A stretch of DNA of 64,000 nt, taken from positions 186,001 through 250,000 of the forward strand of contig NZ_JACWMY010000011.1 of the NCBI RefSeq assembly GCF_014773265.1, written 5' to 3'. The translations under genes were made by a program, and so were the position numbers. The stretch is from Mucilaginibacter pankratovii. GTDB lineage: Bacteria; Bacteroidota; Bacteroidia; Sphingobacteriales; Sphingobacteriaceae. Positions 44,340-53,429 of this stretch are shown here, one piece after another. The notes under the pieces were generated by a model that was not told the DNA's origin, did not search any database, and was given only the letters and a program-made list of their open reading frames with translations. Each line of letters opens with the position of its first letter. The first letter of the stretch is position 1.

Positions 44340-44786
44340 TCATAGCTCAATTTTATTCCCTTCGGGATCCATTATGTGCACAAATTTGCCGTAGTCGAAG
44401 GTTTCCATTTTATCGGTAATGGTTACGCCATCGGCTTGCAGTTGCTTCAGCAGCGCTTCCAGGTTGGCAACCCGGTAGTTGATCATAAACTCTTTGGCGG
44501 ATGGCTCAAAATATTTGGTCTTATCGGAGAATACGCTCCATTGGGTAAAGCCTTTTTTGGTGCTGTCGGCTCCTTGGTACCAGGCAAAAGAGGTGCCGTA
44601 TTTATCGGTTTGCAGGCCAAGGTTTTTGCTGTACCAGGTGCGCATGGCCTGCGGATCTTTACATTTAAAAAAGATGCCCCCTATGCCGGTTACTTTTTTT
44701 GCGGCTTTATCCTGCTTTACCAGGTTGAACGCCCAGCCCAAAGCAAACGAAGCCATAAAGCCGGCGGTGATCCATACTTTCTTCAT
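44340..44786 (-). CDS. VOC (glyoxalase-like) family protein with N-terminal membrane segment
   Basis: 148 residues. The N-terminus MKKVWITAGFMASFALGWAF is a hydrophobic anchor or signal peptide, unusual for this mostly cytoplasmic family. The VOC fold follows: IGGIFFKCKDPQAMRTWYSKNLG, WSVFSD, INYRVANLEALLKQLQADGV and FVHIMDPEGNKIEL with the typical metal-side glutamate. Functions in the family range from glyoxalase to antibiotic binding; none can be chosen. It may be exported. Confidence 0.85.
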   Translation of the reverse strand: MKKVWITAGFMASFALGWAFNLVKQDKAAKKVTGIGGIFFKCKDPQAMRTWYSKNLGLQTDKYGTSFAWYQGADSTKKGFTQWSVFSDKTKYFEPSAKEFMINYRVANLEALLKQLQADGVTITDKMETFDYGKFVHIMDPEGNKIEL

Positions 44787-44857
44787 GATGTATTAAAGTT
44801 ACCTAATTAGTTATTACATTAGGTGCATCTATTATAAATCCCGAATAATTAAATACA

Positions 44858-46168
44858 ATGCTGGTTATACTTCTCTGTATAGTGCTGCTTATCCTGCTGG
44901 TTAGCTGGGCAAAAGTGAACCCTTTTTTGGCTTTCCTTATGGTATCTATCGCTGCCGGGCTTCTGCTGGGCATACCGCTAATTAAAATTACCGCATCGGT
45001 ACAAAAGGGGCTTGGCGATACATTGGGCCCCTTGGCCATTATTATTTGCCTGGGTGCCATGCTGGGCAAGCTGGTGGCTACCAGCGGAGCGGCGCAAAAA
45101 ATCGCCGAGGTACTGGTTAACCTTTTCGGCGTAAAATATATTCAGCTTGCCCTGGTTGCAGTTGGTTTTATTATAGGCATCCCATTGTTTTACAATACCG
45201 GTTTTGTGCTGATGGTGCCGCTCATATTTTCGGTGGTGTATAAGTATAAACTGCCGGCGGTTTATATCGGGCTGCCCATGCTTTCGGCATTATCGGTTAC
45301 GCATGGCTTTTTGCCGCCTCACCCCTCGCCTACCACGTTGGTGGGTATGTTTCATGCCGATATGGGCACCACCCTGCTTTACGGCATGGCGCTGGCCATC
45401 CCTGCAATTATTTTGGCGGGCCCTGTATTTGCCCAAACGCTTAAAAAAATGCCCTCGGCACCATTGGAAACTTTCCGCTCTGAGGATCTGCCGGCAGATA
45501 AGCTCCCCGGGGCCGCAACCAGCTTTTTAACCGCCCTATTGCCCGTTATTTTACTAATGGCCAGTACGTTTTACCTCAACAGCAATAAAACACCGGGCAG
45601 ATTGCATGATATTATCACCTTTTTAGGCGATGCACCCATTGTAATGCTGATATCCCTTTTGGTGGCCACCTTTACGCTGGGCCTAAGGCAAAAGAAAACC
45701 ATGACCGTTTTGGGCAGTATTTATACCGATGCCGTAAAAGATATCTCTATGATATTACTCATCATCGCCGGCGCTGGCGCTTTTAAACAAGTATTGGTTG
45801 ATAGCGGCGTAAATAACGAGATAACCAGCCTGCTGCAAAGCTCGCACATGCAGCCGCTGGTTTTAGGCTGGCTGCTGGCCGCAATTATCCGCATCAGCCT
45901 GGGCTCGGCAACGGTGGCGGGGCTTACCGCAGCGGGCATCGTATCTACCATGGTGTTAAAGGATCCTACTATCAACCCCAACCTCATGGTACTATCCATA
46001 GGCGCGGGCAGCCTGGCTTGCTCACATGTTAACGATGGCGGTTTTTGGCTGTTTAAAGAGTATTTTAATTTATCCATAAAAAACACTTTCCTCTCCTGGA
46101 CCGTAATGGAAACACTGGTGGCCCTTATCGGGCTGGGCGGTGTGCTGATATTAAATGTATTTGTATAA
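44858..46168 (+). CDS. GntP family gluconate:H+ symporter
   Basis: 436 residues with about 12-14 membrane spans. Characteristic GntP segments: GDTLGPLAIIICLGAMLGKLV, FYNTGFVLMVPLIF, the central THGFLPPHPSPTTLVG and LGSATVAGLTAAGI. Family members import gluconate, fructuronate or glycerate. The next gene, 13 bases on, codes for an exported alpha/beta hydrolase, so the pair may hydrolyse a lactone or ester outside and import the acid. No gluconate kinase is adjacent. Confidence 0.93.
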   Translation: MLVILLCIVLLILLVSWAKVNPFLAFLMVSIAAGLLLGIPLIKITASVQKGLGDTLGPLAIIICLGAMLGKLVATSGAAQKIAEVLVNLFGVKYIQLALVAVGFIIGIPLFYNTGFVLMVPLIFSVVYKYKLPAVYIGLPMLSALSVTHGFLPPHPSPTTLVGMFHADMGTTLLYGMALAIPAIILAGPVFAQTLKKMPSAPLETFRSEDLPADKLPGAATSFLTALLPVILLMASTFYLNSNKTPGRLHDIITFLGDAPIVMLISLLVATFTLGLRQKKTMTVLGSIYTDAVKDISMILLIIAGAGAFKQVLVDSGVNNEITSLLQSSHMQPLVLGWLLAAIIRISLGSATVAGLTAAGIVSTMVLKDPTINPNLMVLSIGAGSLACSHVNDGGFWLFKEYFNLSIKNTFLSWTVMETLVALIGLGGVLILNVFV

Positions 46169-46181
46169 AACTTATCATCAA

Positions 46182-46988
46182 ATGAAGAAGATAATTTGCT
46201 TATTAGCCATGTGCCTTTCATTCGCTATCGGCACAAAAACTTACGCCCAGGCTACCACCGAAGGCGCTTATTACACCTCTTTCGATGGTACTAAAATTTA
46301 TTACGAAGTAAAAGGCGAGGGTTTCCCGGTGGTGATGCTGCATGGCTTTACGGGTACAGCACAAGGCTGGAAGAACGGCGCGCTTTACGCTGACCTGCTG
46401 AAAGAAGGCTACAAAGTGATCATCCTCGATATGAGGGGCAACGGCAAATCGGATAAGCCCCATACTGATGCCGGTTATAATAACGATGCGGAGGCTAAGG
46501 ACGTAATGGGCCTGTTAACCAGCCTCGGCATAAAAAAATATGATGTAGTGGGCTACTCGCGTGGATCTATTATTACCTCGCGGGTGATGGTATTGGATAA
46601 GCGCGTGCACAAGGCCGTAATGGGCGGCATGGGTGCCGATTATACCAACCCCAACTGGGAACGCCGCATACACGCCTGGAGGGCCTTAGAGGGCGATACC
46701 ACCCTGCACGATGTGGATGACATGATGGTATGGATAAATAAAAACCCTTTTGATAAAAAAGCGCTGGCCCTGCAGCAAAAGCATCAGCCAAGTACCAGCC
46801 CGGCCGAACTGGCCAAAGTAAAAATCCCCGTTTTGTTAATAGACGGCACCGAGGATAAAACCAACGGCGACGTAACCGATCTGCAGAAATTGATACCACA
46901 CTCGCAGATGGCCGCCGTACCCGGCGACCATAATAGTGCAGGGAAAACTATACAGTTTTCTAACGCTGTTATCACTTTTCTGAAATAA
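46182..46988 (+). CDS. Exported alpha/beta hydrolase
   Basis: 268 residues from ATG 46182. Signal peptide 1-22 (ending YA-Q). Alpha/beta hydrolase fold with VMLHGFTG oxyanion loop, nucleophile S126 in GYSRG, acid D225 in DGTEDKTNG and base H250 in PGDHN, a complete triad. It lies 13 bases behind the GntP permease in the same operon. The substrate may be a sugar lactone or ester of the acid imported by the permease, but this is an inference. Confidence 0.9.
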   Translation: MKKIICLLAMCLSFAIGTKTYAQATTEGAYYTSFDGTKIYYEVKGEGFPVVMLHGFTGTAQGWKNGALYADLLKEGYKVIILDMRGNGKSDKPHTDAGYNNDAEAKDVMGLLTSLGIKKYDVVGYSRGSIITSRVMVLDKRVHKAVMGGMGADYTNPNWERRIHAWRALEGDTTLHDVDDMMVWINKNPFDKKALALQQKHQPSTSPAELAKVKIPVLLIDGTEDKTNGDVTDLQKLIPHSQMAAVPGDHNSAGKTIQFSNAVITFLK

Positions 46989-47084
46989 GGTATTAAACCA
47001 TCGCCGTTTTATGCCCTCTATATAGCATAGTTAGCAATATGGCTTACTATTTGTATATGTTAATCATATTTAGATATTATCACT

Positions 47085-47405
47085 ATGAAAAAGATACTCA
47101 TATATGGCGGCCTTGCAATGGCATTAACCACATCATTGAATTTTAATGCGGCAGCTCAGGAGAAAAAAGGCATTAGCCAACAAGGTAAAGGTGCCATAAT
47201 AGGGGGTGCCGGTGGCGCTGTTGCAGGTGCCCTTATTGGCCATAGCGTTAAAGGCGCAGTAATAGGCGGTGCCATTGGTGCCGGCGGTGGTTACATTATT
47301 GGTAACGAGGCCCGCAGACGACAACAAAAACGGAGACACGCCGCATGGTTGGAACGCCGCCGCGCATGGAAAGCAGCACACCCGGGTAAAGCTTACCCAT
47401 ATTAA
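47085..47405 (+). CDS. Glycine-zipper secreted protein
   Basis: 106 residues. Signal peptide 1-24 (ending AAA-Q). Residues about 34-75 form a glycine-zipper hairpin, GAIIGGAGGAVAGALIGHSV and GAVIGGAIGAGGGYIIGN (YMGG-like/OmpA-type). The C-terminus is strongly basic (ARRRQQKRRHAAWLERRRAW). Such proteins insert in or sit on the outer membrane; the basic tail may bind the cell envelope or nucleic acid. A bidirectional terminator follows at 47425-47461. Confidence 0.88.
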   Translation: MKKILIYGGLAMALTTSLNFNAAAQEKKGISQQGKGAIIGGAGGAVAGALIGHSVKGAVIGGAIGAGGGYIIGNEARRRQQKRRHAAWLERRRAWKAAHPGKAYPY

Positions 47406-47424
47406 TAAATAGATGATTCTTACA

Positions 47425-47461
47425 CAAAAAAACCCGCAGCGATTGGCTGTGGGTTTTTTTG
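47425..47461. terminator. Bidirectional terminator
   Basis: ACCCGCAGC (47432-47440) pairs with GCTGTGGGT (47446-47454), allowing one G-T pair. An A-run precedes and a T-run follows, so it can serve the glycine-zipper gene on the plus strand and the kinase gene on the minus strand. Confidence 0.88.
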
Positions 47462-47470
47462 TTGATAATA

Positions 47471-47568
47471 GTTCATGGATGATGGTTTACAGTGGATAAC
47501 TTATGTAAAATGGAGGCTTTTCGCGCCTTATAAACCAAACTATGAACTATGAACCATCACCCATGAAC
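47471..47568. repeat. GTTCATGGATGATGG inverted repeat at the kinase gene end
   Basis: The arms GTTCATGGATGATGGTT (47471-47487) and AACCATCACCCATGAAC (47552-47568) pair with one mismatch around a 64-base centre. The right arm ends at the stop codon (47568-47570) of the frame that the kinase would use without its frameshift. Confidence 0.75.
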
Positions 47569-47626
47569 TAACTCACCGGCAGCACAAAGTAAAACTCCGA
47601 GCCCTGCCCTTCGCTGCTTTCTACGC

Positions 47627-49426
47627 CTATTTTGCCCTGGTGCAGTCTATGATCTCGGCAGAAAGGTACAGGCCGATACCAAAGCCGCTGAAGCCCCTGG
47701 TGCTATCGTCCTCTACCCGGTAAAATCGCTGGAAGATATGCTGTTGGTCTTTTAATTTAATGCCTATGCCGTTATCGCGCACCGATATTTTTACCTGGTG
47801 GTTTAGGCGCTGTACCGAAACTTTGATGTCCGTATTCTTAGGCGAATATTTCACCGCGTTGCTGATGAGATTGTTGATCACCTGGCCTATCTTATCTCGG
47901 TCGGCAGTGAGGATGATGGGGTTGCCGCCTGCAAAGGAGATGGTATGGCTTTGGGCGATTGGCTGGTTTTCTGCAAGCGCCTCCTCTATCAAAGCAATAA
48001 GATCAAACTCATAACGCTCCAGCCGCAGCTTACCCGATTCGAGTTTGGACAGATCGAGGAAGCCATAAATGAGCTTGGTCATCTTGTTGATCTGGTTCTC
48101 TGATTTTTGCAGGGCATTAAGCAAAAAACTATCGCCCGATTTCATGGCTTTAACATGCAGCAGCTGAATGTAGGCTTTTAACGATGTAAGCGGTGTTTTT
48201 AACTCGTGACTGGCAATGGCAATAAAATCGTTCTTGCGGATCTCGTTCAGTTTATTCTCGGTGATATCCAGCACGGCGCCAATAAATCTTTGCGGTACGT
48301 CCTGGTCGTTAAAGCTTACTTTCCCTTTGGCCCTTACCCAACGCAGCTTTTTATCATCAATACCTATGGTGCGGTACTCCACATCGTACTCGCCGTTAGA
48401 GAGCTGGCGATCATACGCGCGGTTAACCGCCTGGTCGGTTTTTTCCTTATCATCGGGGTGCAGGCCCAGCAAAAACTGGTTATCATAACTTACGGGGCCA
48501 TCAAAATCTCCCATCCCGAATAATTCGCGACAACGCCTGTCCCATTGCATGCTTTGGTTTAACAGGTCCAGGTCGAAGGTGCCCAGTTCTGCCGCCTGTG
48601 TGGCCAGGCGCAGGTTCTCTTCACTTTTTTGCAGGTCATCAAGTATGCGCTTCTGTTCAGTAATATCCTGTACGGTACCCGGCATGCGCAATGGCGTTTG
48701 GTTTGTACCGTAAATTATTTTGCCCGTGGTACGGATCCAGTGGATAGTAGCATCCAGCCAGATCACCCTGGCCTCGTAAAAATAAATCCCTGTTTGCAGC
48801 GCCTTGTCGAACGCATTGATGATGATCGGCAAGTCGGCCGGTAGTACGATCTGTCTCAATGCGGCATGGCTGACAGTCTCGGTTTTTTTACGGCCAAAGA
48901 TCTCAGCAAGCCGGGGCGAATGTATAATGGTTCCGTTTTGCAGATCAAGGTCGAAAGTGCCCAATCCCGTAGCCTCTGCGGCAAGCCTGAGGCGTTCTTC
49001 CGCGTCTTCCAGCCTGCGGCGCGAGAGCACCTGTTCGGTAACTTCCGTGGCGACAACCATAATACCGTTGATAGACCCATCGGCGTCGGTTATGGCCTGA
49101 TAAACAAAATTGAAGTAATAATCGCCAGGCACATTATCTCTTACGAGGATAACTTTTGCTTCGTAACCGTGATGAGGGATGCCGGTATTATAAACGTTTT
49201 TAAGCAAGCCTAAAAAAGGCTGATCTTTTATCTCGGGCAACCCGTCGGCCAAGGGCTTACCTATAATGCTTGTGCCTTTACCCCATAACTGTAGTATATG
49301 ACTGTTTGCCAGCTCTATAATCAGGTCGGGGCCACGCAAAACACCAAGGGCCACCGGCGCCTGGGCCATAAAATTATCAAAGTTTTGCTGGCTTAGGGCA
49401 CCAGAGCTCGTAGAGTTTGCAATCAC
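47627..49426 (-). CDS. PAS-domain sensor histidine kinase with frameshifted C-terminal end
   Basis: About 600 residues, cytoplasmic. Three PAS domains (about 20-120, 145-255, 270-390) are followed by HisKA (ASHELKTPLTSLKAYIQLL) and HATPase (NNLISNAVKYSP, DNGIGIKLKDQQHIFQRF, GFGIGLYLSAEII). The frame then reads IIDCTRAK and stops at 47627. In the next frame the DNA continues HQGKIGVESSEGQGSEFYF to a stop at 47568, exactly the usual end of this domain. One missing base near 47643-47650 explains this, so the gene is frameshifted at its very end. The start is uncertain: GTG 49426, TTG 49453 or ATG 49369. Divergent from a receiver protein gene, a probable partner. Confidence 0.85.
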   Translation of the reverse strand: MIANSTSSGALSQQNFDNFMAQAPVALGVLRGPDLIIELANSHILQLWGKGTSIIGKPLADGLPEIKDQPFLGLLKNVYNTGIPHHGYEAKVILVRDNVPGDYYFNFVYQAITDADGSINGIMVVATEVTEQVLSRRRLEDAEERLRLAAEATGLGTFDLDLQNGTIIHSPRLAEIFGRKKTETVSHAALRQIVLPADLPIIINAFDKALQTGIYFYEARVIWLDATIHWIRTTGKIIYGTNQTPLRMPGTVQDITEQKRILDDLQKSEENLRLATQAAELGTFDLDLLNQSMQWDRRCRELFGMGDFDGPVSYDNQFLLGLHPDDKEKTDQAVNRAYDRQLSNGEYDVEYRTIGIDDKKLRWVRAKGKVSFNDQDVPQRFIGAVLDITENKLNEIRKNDFIAIASHELKTPLTSLKAYIQLLHVKAMKSGDSFLLNALQKSENQINKMTKLIYGFLDLSKLESGKLRLERYEFDLIALIEEALAENQPIAQSHTISFAGGNPIILTADRDKIGQVINNLISNAVKYSPKNTDIKVSVQRLNHQVKISVRDNGIGIKLKDQQHIFQRFYRVEDDSTRGFSGFGIGLYLSAEIIDCTRAK

Positions 49427-49624
49427 GATTTTAATATAACAATAATAATGCAATTAATACGAAACATTCGATGTACCTTACCTAAAATATAAATAATTGT
49501 AGTATTTTTGACACAGTTTACGTGCCGCAAGATATCAAGCCTTTCCCCAGTTTTGAATTATTGTTTTATTTGCAGATACTAAGGATACCATTTCCACATT
49601 TTAGCAGTTTAGTATATAATTTTT

Positions 49625-49984
49625 ATGGTGAAGCGTATTTTAGTATTGGATGATAACCAGGACATACTCGACATTGTGCACGAGACCCTGACCTACGAAA
49701 ACTTTGAGGTGAGAAGCACCGGCGAAAGCCAGGATGTAATGCCTTTGGTGGAAGAGTTTAACCCCGACCTGGTGATACTTGATTTCCGTGTGGCAGGCAC
49801 CAACGGTGGCGAACTGTGCAGGCAAATAAAAGCTCATCCAAAATTCAGCAACGTACCTGTTATTATATTTTCGGCCTACATAAGCCGCGATGCCGAATTG
49901 CTGGCGTATGGCTGCGATGCCATCATCAACAAACCGTTCGATCTTACCGAACTGGTGGAGAAAGTAAACAACCTCATCTCGTAG
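49625..49984 (+). CDS. Single-domain response regulator
   Basis: 119 residues, a receiver domain only. Acidic pair D9-D10, phosphoacceptor D53 in LVILDFRVAG, switch S83 in IIFSAY and K103 in INKPF. No output domain. It is divergent from the PAS histidine kinase and separated by 171-198 bases, so they probably form a two-component pair with shared upstream control. Signals would pass on through protein contacts (CheY/DivK-like). Confidence 0.93.
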   Translation: MVKRILVLDDNQDILDIVHETLTYENFEVRSTGESQDVMPLVEEFNPDLVILDFRVAGTNGGELCRQIKAHPKFSNVPVIIFSAYISRDAELLAYGCDAIINKPFDLTELVEKVNNLIS

Positions 49985-50038
49985 TTTTTCAGCTCCCGTT
50001 TATAATTTTACGGCGTAAATAAAGTTTATAGCTGTACT

Positions 50039-51073
50039 ATGCTCCGCACCCTCTCCCTTTTAGCGCTCGTCTGTGCCCTACTGTTTAACTCCGGCACAGC
50101 ATCGGCCCAAAGCAATTACACCACCACCGATTTTTTTGTACCCAACGGCACGCTGCAGTTACAGGTGCGCAAGGTTGTAGAAACAACTTACTCATCGCGC
50201 CGTAAATTACCTTTACTATTGGTGCATGGCGGCACCGGTGCAACCACATCTTTTGACCTGGATACTGACGACACTTCCTTCGCCAAATCGCTGGCGTTGG
50301 GTGGCTTTACCGTATATATGATGAATATCCGCGGCTGGGAACGCTCCACCGCCCCTGCATACAACCTCACTGATACTGCTTTGGTAGCGGGCAGCTGTAT
50401 AGAAGCAGCATCGGATATTGATGCCGTTGTAAATTACCTATTGCAAGGCAACCCAAAAGGCAAAATAAACCTGTTTGGTTGGGCCGCAGGCGGGCACTGG
50501 GCGGCCTATTACACTACCCTGCATAACGATAAGGTGGCTAACCTCATTGTGCTCAACAGCCTCTACGGCGTTAAAGCGCCCTGGATGTTTAATGAATCCT
50601 TCGCCGACCCGACAGACAGCACCAAATTCAACAGTAGTATCCCCGCCTACCGGCAATCTAACGAGCAGGCGGTTATCAATATCTGGAAAACCGGGATAAC
50701 GGATGCCGATACAACTATCAAGGCAGATTCGGCAATCATCAAAGCCTTCGCCAAAAGCGCGGTAAGTTTTAACGAAGAACATCTGCTGAAAACACCCGGC
50801 GGTTTCCGCAAAGAGAGTTTCTACATGGCCAATGGGCGCAAGTACTGGGATGCGAAGGATATTACTGTACCAACGCTCATCATCCGTGGCGACAGGGATT
50901 TTTGGTCGCGCCCGGTAGATGCGGAGGCTTTTTACAACGAACTCGTCAGCGTCCCCAATAAAAAGAAGGTTACTATAGCCAACGGCGGCCACTTTGTGTT
51001 TTTAGATACCCAGGGCAACGGGCGGCGGAAGCTGCTTATAGCTATTAATAATTTTGTAAAGAAGGGGTTGTAG
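50039..51073 (+). CDS. Secreted alpha/beta hydrolase-fold protein lacking the nucleophile serine
   Basis: 344 residues. Signal peptide 1-24 (ending ASA-Q). The fold is clear: LLLVHGGTG oxyanion loop, MNIRGWERS, nucleophile elbow region INLFGWAAGGHW, acid in IIRGDRDFWSRP and base in NGGHFVFLD. The elbow reads G147-W-A-A-G151, so alanine stands where GxSxG has serine. Acid and base are kept. Either this is a non-catalytic or differently acting member, or another residue serves as nucleophile. It follows the receiver gene by 54 bases on the same strand. Confidence 0.88.
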   Translation: MLRTLSLLALVCALLFNSGTASAQSNYTTTDFFVPNGTLQLQVRKVVETTYSSRRKLPLLLVHGGTGATTSFDLDTDDTSFAKSLALGGFTVYMMNIRGWERSTAPAYNLTDTALVAGSCIEAASDIDAVVNYLLQGNPKGKINLFGWAAGGHWAAYYTTLHNDKVANLIVLNSLYGVKAPWMFNESFADPTDSTKFNSSIPAYRQSNEQAVINIWKTGITDADTTIKADSAIIKAFAKSAVSFNEEHLLKTPGGFRKESFYMANGRKYWDAKDITVPTLIIRGDRDFWSRPVDAEAFYNELVSVPNKKKVTIANGGHFVFLDTQGNGRRKLLIAINNFVKKGL

Positions 51074-51095
51074 GGCGTGTACCGATTAAAAACCT

Positions 51096-51261
51096 ATGTC
51101 ATTTCGAGGGAAGCGCAGCGACGAGAAATCTTCTACACAATGCAGTTCAACTTTGCAGGGCGGCTATGTATTGCCATTTAGAATAGCGGTTATAGCGTGC
51201 CGCATAAGATTTCTCGTCGCGCCTTTGCCCACAGCCTGCCCCCGCTCGCTCGAAATGACAT
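51096..51261. repeat. GTCATTTCGAG palindromic element, copy 6 (TTTCGAG subtype)
   Basis: Outer ends ATGTCATTTCGAG (51096-51108) and CTCGAAATGACAT (51249-51261). The inner arms CGACGAGAAATCTT (from about 51118) and AAGATTTCTCGTCG (ending about 51220) pair. It shares the AGAAATCTTCT inner word with copy 2. It lies between convergent genes. Confidence 0.85.
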
Positions 51262-51276
51262 GAGTGTATAAACAAC

Positions 51277-51313
51277 AAAACCCCCGATTGATCTTACTCA
51301 ACCGGGGGTTTTT
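51277..51313. terminator. Bidirectional terminator next to dnaK
   Basis: AAAACCCCCG (51277-51286) pairs with CGGGGGTTTT (51303-51312). The A-run and T-run make it work for both the hydrolase-like gene and dnaK, which converge here. Confidence 0.88.
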
Positions 51314-51339
51314 ATTTGGATATTTATCCGCAGTGAAAA

Positions 51340-53238
51340 TTACTTCACTTCTTCAAAATCAACATCAGTTACGTTATCGGCACTTTCGCCTTGTGGCTGC
51401 TGGCCGGCATCACCTTGTGGCTGTTGACCACCATCGGCAGATGCTTTGTACATATCCTCGCTGGCTGCTGTCCACGCTGCATTCAGTTCTTCCTGTGCGG
51501 GCTCAATAGCTGCAAGGTCTTTTGCTGAATAAGCTGCTTTCAGTTTCTCTAAGCCGGCTTCGATAGCGCCTTTTTTATCGGCAGGGATCTTATCACCGTA
51601 TTCTTTCAGTTGTTTTTCTGTAGAGAAGATCAACGCATCGGCACTGTTCAGTTTTTCAACTTCTTCTTTTGCCTTTTTGTCAGAGTCTGCATTTGCTTCT
51701 GCTTCATCCTTCATTTTTTTGATCTCTGCATCAGTTAAGCCCGAAGAAGCTTCGATACGGATCTTTTGCTCTTTACCGGTTGCTTTATCTTTTGCAGATA
51801 CATGCAATATACCGTTAGCATCAATATCAAAGGTAACTTCTACCTGTGGTACGCCACGCGGTGCCGGTGGTAAACCATCCAGGTGGAAACGGCCGATGGT
51901 ACGGTTACCCTGTGCCATTGGGCGCTCGCCCTGTAATATGTGGATCTCAACAGATGGCTGGTTATCACTTGCTGTAGAGAACGTTTCTGATTTTTTAGTT
52001 GGGATAGTTGTGTTCGATTCGATCAGTTTGGTCATTACACCGCCCATGGTTTCGATACCTAATGATAATGGGGTAACATCTAACAGCAACACATCTTTAA
52101 CTTCGCCGGTTAATACACCACCTTGTATAGCAGCACCGATAGCAACAACTTCATCAGGGTTAACACCTTTTGAAGGCGCTTTACCGAAGAATTTTTGCAC
52201 GGCATCCTGTATAGCAGGGATACGGGTACTACCACCTACCAAAATAACTTCGTCGATATCTGAAGTGCTGTAACCTGCGTTTTTCAAAGCAGTACGGCAA
52301 GGATCGATAGTACGTTTGATCAGGCTATCTGCCAATTGCTCAAATTTAGCACGGGTTAAAGTTTTAACCAAGTGTTTAGGGCCTTCGGCACCTGCAGTAA
52401 TGTATGGCAGGTTAATTTCTGTTTGGGTTGAGCTTGATAACTCGATTTTTGCTTTCTCAGCAGATTCTTTTAAGCGTTGCAGAGCCATTGGGTCTTTACG
52501 AAGGTCAACACCTTCGTCGCTTTTGAATTCGTCTGCCATCCAGTCGATAATTACCTGGTCAAAGTCGTCACCACCTAAGTGAGTATCACCATCGGTAGAT
52601 TTTACTTCGAACACGCCATCACCTAATTCCAGGATAGATACGTCATGTGTACCACCACCGCAATCAAATACGGCAATTTTCATATCCTTGTGTGCTTTAT
52701 CCAAGCCATAGGCAAGGGCAGCAGCAGTAGGCTCGTTAATGATACGGCGAACTTTTAAACCAGCAATTTCACCGGCTTCTTTAGTTGCCTGGCGCTGTGC
52801 ATCGTTAAAATAAGCCGGTACGGTGATAACCGCTTCAGTTACTTCGTGGCCCAAGAAATCTTCTGCAGTTTTCTTCATTTTCTGAAGGATCATGGCAGAA
52901 AGTTCCTGTGGTGTATATTTACGGTCGCCAATTTCTACACGTGGGGTGTTGTTGTCACCTTTAACCACTTTGTATGGCATACGATCAGCTTCTTTAGTAA
53001 CCTCGTTAAACTGGTTGCCCATGAAGCGCTTGATAGAAGAAATAGTTTTTGTTGGGTTGGTGATAGCCTGGCGTTTTGCCGGATCGCCAACTTTACGTTC
53101 GCCATCGTTTACAAAAGCTACTACTGACGGCGTAGTACGTTTACCCTCGCTATTGGCTATAACAACAGGCTCGTTGCCTTCCATTACAGCAACGCAGGAG
53201 TTTGTTGTTCCTAAGTCGATTCCAATTATTTTAGACAT
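51340..53238 (-). CDS. dnaK: Molecular chaperone DnaK
   Basis: 632 residues, full length. The ATPase domain begins IIGIDLGTTNSCVAVMEG, with phosphate-binding FDCGGGTHDVSILELG and VGGSTRIP. The linker DVLLLDVTPLSLGIE leads to the substrate-binding domain and helical lid, ending in a Gln/Gly-rich tail and NVTDVDFEEVK, the variant of the EEVD-like end common in Bacteroidota. It refolds proteins with DnaJ and GrpE, whose genes are not in the window. Codon use differs from its neighbours (more AT-ending codons), as expected for a highly expressed gene. No CIRCE element was found upstream. Confidence 0.99.
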   Translation of the reverse strand: MSKIIGIDLGTTNSCVAVMEGNEPVVIANSEGKRTTPSVVAFVNDGERKVGDPAKRQAITNPTKTISSIKRFMGNQFNEVTKEADRMPYKVVKGDNNTPRVEIGDRKYTPQELSAMILQKMKKTAEDFLGHEVTEAVITVPAYFNDAQRQATKEAGEIAGLKVRRIINEPTAAALAYGLDKAHKDMKIAVFDCGGGTHDVSILELGDGVFEVKSTDGDTHLGGDDFDQVIIDWMADEFKSDEGVDLRKDPMALQRLKESAEKAKIELSSSTQTEINLPYITAGAEGPKHLVKTLTRAKFEQLADSLIKRTIDPCRTALKNAGYSTSDIDEVILVGGSTRIPAIQDAVQKFFGKAPSKGVNPDEVVAIGAAIQGGVLTGEVKDVLLLDVTPLSLGIETMGGVMTKLIESNTTIPTKKSETFSTASDNQPSVEIHILQGERPMAQGNRTIGRFHLDGLPPAPRGVPQVEVTFDIDANGILHVSAKDKATGKEQKIRIEASSGLTDAEIKKMKDEAEANADSDKKAKEEVEKLNSADALIFSTEKQLKEYGDKIPADKKGAIEAGLEKLKAAYSAKDLAAIEPAQEELNAAWTAASEDMYKASADGGQQPQGDAGQQPQGESADNVTDVDFEEVK

Positions 53239-53429
53239 ATTATTGATTGATTTTTTGTTATTAAGTATTGCTTACCGATGCTATTTAACAAGGGTTGTGC
53301 CAATACTTAAATGGCAGAAAAAATAACCGATTATTGGCAGAATACTTACAGGGCGACATAGCGCGTTACTTTGTGGTGACAGGTTGGCAGAAGATGAATG
53401 TGCAAATGTGCGGATTTCAGATGTGCAGA

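Noticed and set aside
51264..51509. Plus-strand open frame near the dnaK end
   Set aside because: It starts inside the bidirectional terminator and lies antisense to the conserved DnaK C-terminus.
53310..53360. 16-codon frame starting ATGGCAGAAAAA upstream of dnaK
   Set aside because: Too short, no conserved features and no regulatory context.
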